Below are positions 63,901-64,000 of a stretch of DNA of 64,000 nucleotides, piece by piece. Position numbers and translations under genes: made by a program. How positions within the stretch are numbered: position 1 is the stretch's first letter; each line of letters opens with the position of its first letter. The stretch covers positions 372,001 through 436,000 of the forward strand of contig NZ_FNKP01000002.1 in assembly GCF_900099835.1 (NCBI RefSeq), given 5' to 3'. The notes under the pieces were generated by a model. The model saw only the letters and a program-made list of their open reading frames with translations. It searched no databases and was not told the DNA's origin. This DNA is from Paraburkholderia fungorum. GTDB lineage: Bacteria > Pseudomonadota > Gammaproteobacteria > Burkholderiales > Burkholderiaceae.

Positions 63901-64000
63901 CCCAGATAAAGCCCGGTCATACGCCTGCAACACGTCGCGCAACACCAGTCCAATACTCCACCCATCGAGTTGCGCATGATGAAAGCGCCACACGAACCAG
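57940..64000 (-). CDS. NRPS, partial: [C]-A(Asp-like)-PCP-C-A(Gly)-PCP
   Basis: At least 2017 aa; the N-terminus lies beyond 64000, and the edge codons read WFVWRF before HHAQLDGWS of a C domain. The next A domain has the ADLGHSTL variant of motif A4; its code read by hand is DLSKLGHVGK, close to Asp (DLTKVGHIGK). PCP GGDSINAFQ follows with no E domain, then a C domain of the D-accepting style (YPATPMQQGLLFHS, HHALLDGWS). The last A domain has code DILQLGLIYK (Gly-like), then PCP GGDSISGVRV and a docking-like tail ending LSQLLADLE. The Asp-type residue may be beta-hydroxylated by an enzyme outside the window, as in many siderophores (inference). Confidence 0.9.
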   Translation of the reverse strand, partial: WFVWRFHHAQLDGWSIGLVLRDVLQAYDRALSGTTAEIDVTAPPAPAFAHYVRWLEQKSGAANNDDTAQKWRDLLTDWSRTPLPLAAAEHATSALPEHAQTSEQIEHTVRLPRALTAQADRFARACGVTLNTLLQGAWAWLLSRHANRRDVSFGVTVSGRGDGWPNAGETVGLFINTLPLTVQLPPSASVRTWLNALQTRNLALQELAQTPLAQLQREITGAANEPLFDSIFVFENYPLDAALRAPLVQGLAIERLATGIEGHSHDGRNHFPLSLIAVPGDELILTLAAQSARFDSTTVQRLLAQLQQTLGEFIVDPERALGVLHVRGEAHPAMSFDNDGFAPSAWNGGMLARIAQHARSQPTAIALHDESGTLDWATLWQRSGSLAARLVASGVRIETVVAVVLPRRADLIVAMLAIWRAGGVYLPLDPLAPAERLHWQIRDAQAQCVIADNKADHAWRPDDIALVEPSDMWETASASAGHDVSATAHADLAAYLIYTSGSTGTPKGVLVSHRSLAAYTEALLARLPGGIRSAVYLSTPAADLGHSTLMAALYSGWTLQLIDEQRAFDADRYADWCRANPADLLKIAPSHLEGLLNAADPASVIPRKALLLGGETSAVALLERVGQLHAGCAIIGHYGPTESTVGVMTSERDASGRLPLGHALDHARVYLLDPDGHPALDGARGELHVGGVALARGYRGRAMLTADRFAPDPFVAGARVYRTGDQARRRDDGQLEFLGRVDDQLKIRGYRVEPAEVATQLRALPGVRDAVVIGRADKHQRVRLLGYVVGQDLDATQLRDALAARLPAALVPASIEILDVLPLTRNGKIDRAALPEPREFACADSGVAPETPLQHALLAVWRDVLRQPALGIDDNFFAAGGDSINAFQVVAQARRAGLVFSSRDLFARPSVRALCAVVQTGAANQSNGNESATAAVQPLDAQALAALGFDPQRVYDAYPATPMQQGLLFHSIAQQSGDGGMYITQRRLTLTGTLDIERLRAVWQHAVERHDILRTRFEWRDDAAWQVVERHVELPFGVHESRDETLAAYETRFVTWMRDDLARGFDPARAPLTRLDLFARPDGAHDLVWTTHHALLDGWSAARLLAETGDAYRAVDSDRTARHSATPYRAYIEWLAAQTDAREWWCAAAAACDDPALLTTSVAAPRVAVDGAYRTEFALDAALDARLHAAAGSFGVTLNTLMQSAWALLLARLGNREQVAFGTTVSGRPESLDGADEMLGLFINSLPVWATLPGAEDVGGWLRRMQAQSAEMRRHEHTPLAHLQRWVGRSGDALFDSLFVFENYPLDAALDALSVSGERDGSGGLRVSAVQSVGRTHYPLTLMVVPQPTLTLEWEWDGLRLDRPEVELLSRGYVELLEQLVQCADGESRELRSLTLSAPKRDAVPLDGHAFVPVVQRVAEMASSRPDVIAVRGEGISLTYRELMTWASAIAERLARDGVEPDSCVAVCIARGPSLLAAMLGVWMAGAAYLPVDPAYPADRIAAMLDDAEVLHVLADTHSSEHAFAARNVVDVRALHAGLAAGTYESNGRTEFHAPPALATIHPDQLAYVIYTSGSTGKPKGVGVTHGALDRLVASIELSPGLRDDDLWLSESAPVFDISLLEFCLPLVRGVPLEMVSSQTARDGFALAARLEASQATVFQATPSGWRMLLEAGWRDDRSAVHRPLLGLSGGEPLHPDLAAALIARGVSLWNLYGPTETTIYSSGAQVFADQPITHGDPLPETVLRVIDQHGLAVPDGGLGELCIGGSNLARGYLRRPGLTAERFVPDPDGAPGARLYRTGDLCRLDENGRPQPLGRLDQQIKLRGFRIEPGEIEAALCACEGVKNAAVAIKGEGSRQRLIGYVTGTAQGATLRAQLSRTLPAHMLPSTIVTLDALPLTPSGKLDRRALPEPAWENDDNSQAVAPRSPREAALLDIWQTVLGHPVHSVDVNFFEAGGDSISGVRVAARINQMVPRNVPLAALFQHPTIRTLADYLDAETARVDAMQADAATLSQLLADLE
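58128..59828. repeat. Adenylation-domain repeat, copy in the upstream NRPS
   Basis: Partner of 51503-53203 at offset 6625. Its encoded A domain differs in only a handful of residues (for example DDLSVAHRP versus DDRSAVHRP and LNNEGRP versus LDENGRP). The PCP sequence diverges immediately after GGDSI. Confidence 0.9.

Noticed and set aside
28546..64000. Ornibactin/malleobactin cluster
   Set aside because: The A-domain order with Thr and two Gly-like domains does not fit hydroxyornithine-hydroxyAsp-Ser-hydroxyornithine, and no ornithine hydroxylase or formyltransferase is in the window.

Overview
The window looks like a chromosome segment of a Burkholderiales beta-proteobacterium, most plausibly Paraburkholderia. 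The reasons are the high GC content, a CepR-like LuxR/RsaM/LuxI/AidA quorum-sensing block, a Fur-type box, and a large siderophore peptide-synthetase locus. No rRNA, tRNA, CRISPR array, insertion sequence or prophage was seen. Species assignment is inference.

Layout. (1) 1-2.5 kb: the start of an MFS transporter (minus), a flavin-reductase-like protein (plus), an unlisted 44-codon gene with its own promoter and terminator, and a glycine-rich membrane protein. (2) 2.5-18.5 kb, all plus: an AT-rich leader, a GNAT acetyltransferase, a DUF6916-like protein and a phage-tail-collar protein. These are followed by a tight five-gene unit: a 2475-aa LEPR/DUF4347 repeat protein, a TolC-like lipoprotein, an HlyD-like adaptor, a GAF-like/HlyD-like membrane protein, and a site-2-protease (M50) protein with an HlyD-like tail. 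No ABC ATPase is present, so this looks like an unusual surface-protein export or processing system. (3) 18.6-20 kb: a Tat-exported amidohydrolase. (4) 20.2-23.7 kb: a quorum-sensing island with luxR-type, rsaM-type and luxI-type genes and two aidA-family genes. Lux boxes that match each other stand in front of luxI and in front of the aidA pair. (5) 24-28.4 kb: an epoxide-hydrolase-like alpha/beta hydrolase, a cytochrome P460, a GFA-family protein, a 40-aa exported peptide, and an OmpR/EnvZ-like two-component pair.

(6) 28.5-64 kb: a siderophore locus. A minus-strand seven-gene operon starts behind a Fur-type box at 39.94 kb: TonB receptor, FhuC-like ATPase, FhuD-like binding protein, double-length FhuB-like permease, PvdE-like exporter, PvdQ-like acylase, and a PPTase-fold protein that has lost its catalytic acidic residues. 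A divergent AraC regulator follows. Three collinear NRPS genes are then read on the minus strand (upstream to downstream: 64000 to 57940, 57935 to 46647, 46638 to 41044). They give [C]-A(Asp-like)-T-C-A(Gly)-T / C-A(Thr)-T-C-A(Gly)-T-E-C-A(X)-T / C-A(X)-T-E-TE. X has the hand-read code DVHRTGL(V/I)AK, which I cannot assign. The predicted order Asp-Gly-Thr-Gly-X-D-X resembles diazeniumdiolate lipopeptide siderophores such as gramibactin from Paraburkholderia graminis. The genes that would make X are not in the window, so that link is inference.

The two Gly adenylation domains lie in a 1.7-kb, nearly identical, indel-free repeat. In the second copy the Gly module is followed by an epimerase, which has no work to do on Gly. 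This suggests a recent adenylation-domain swap.
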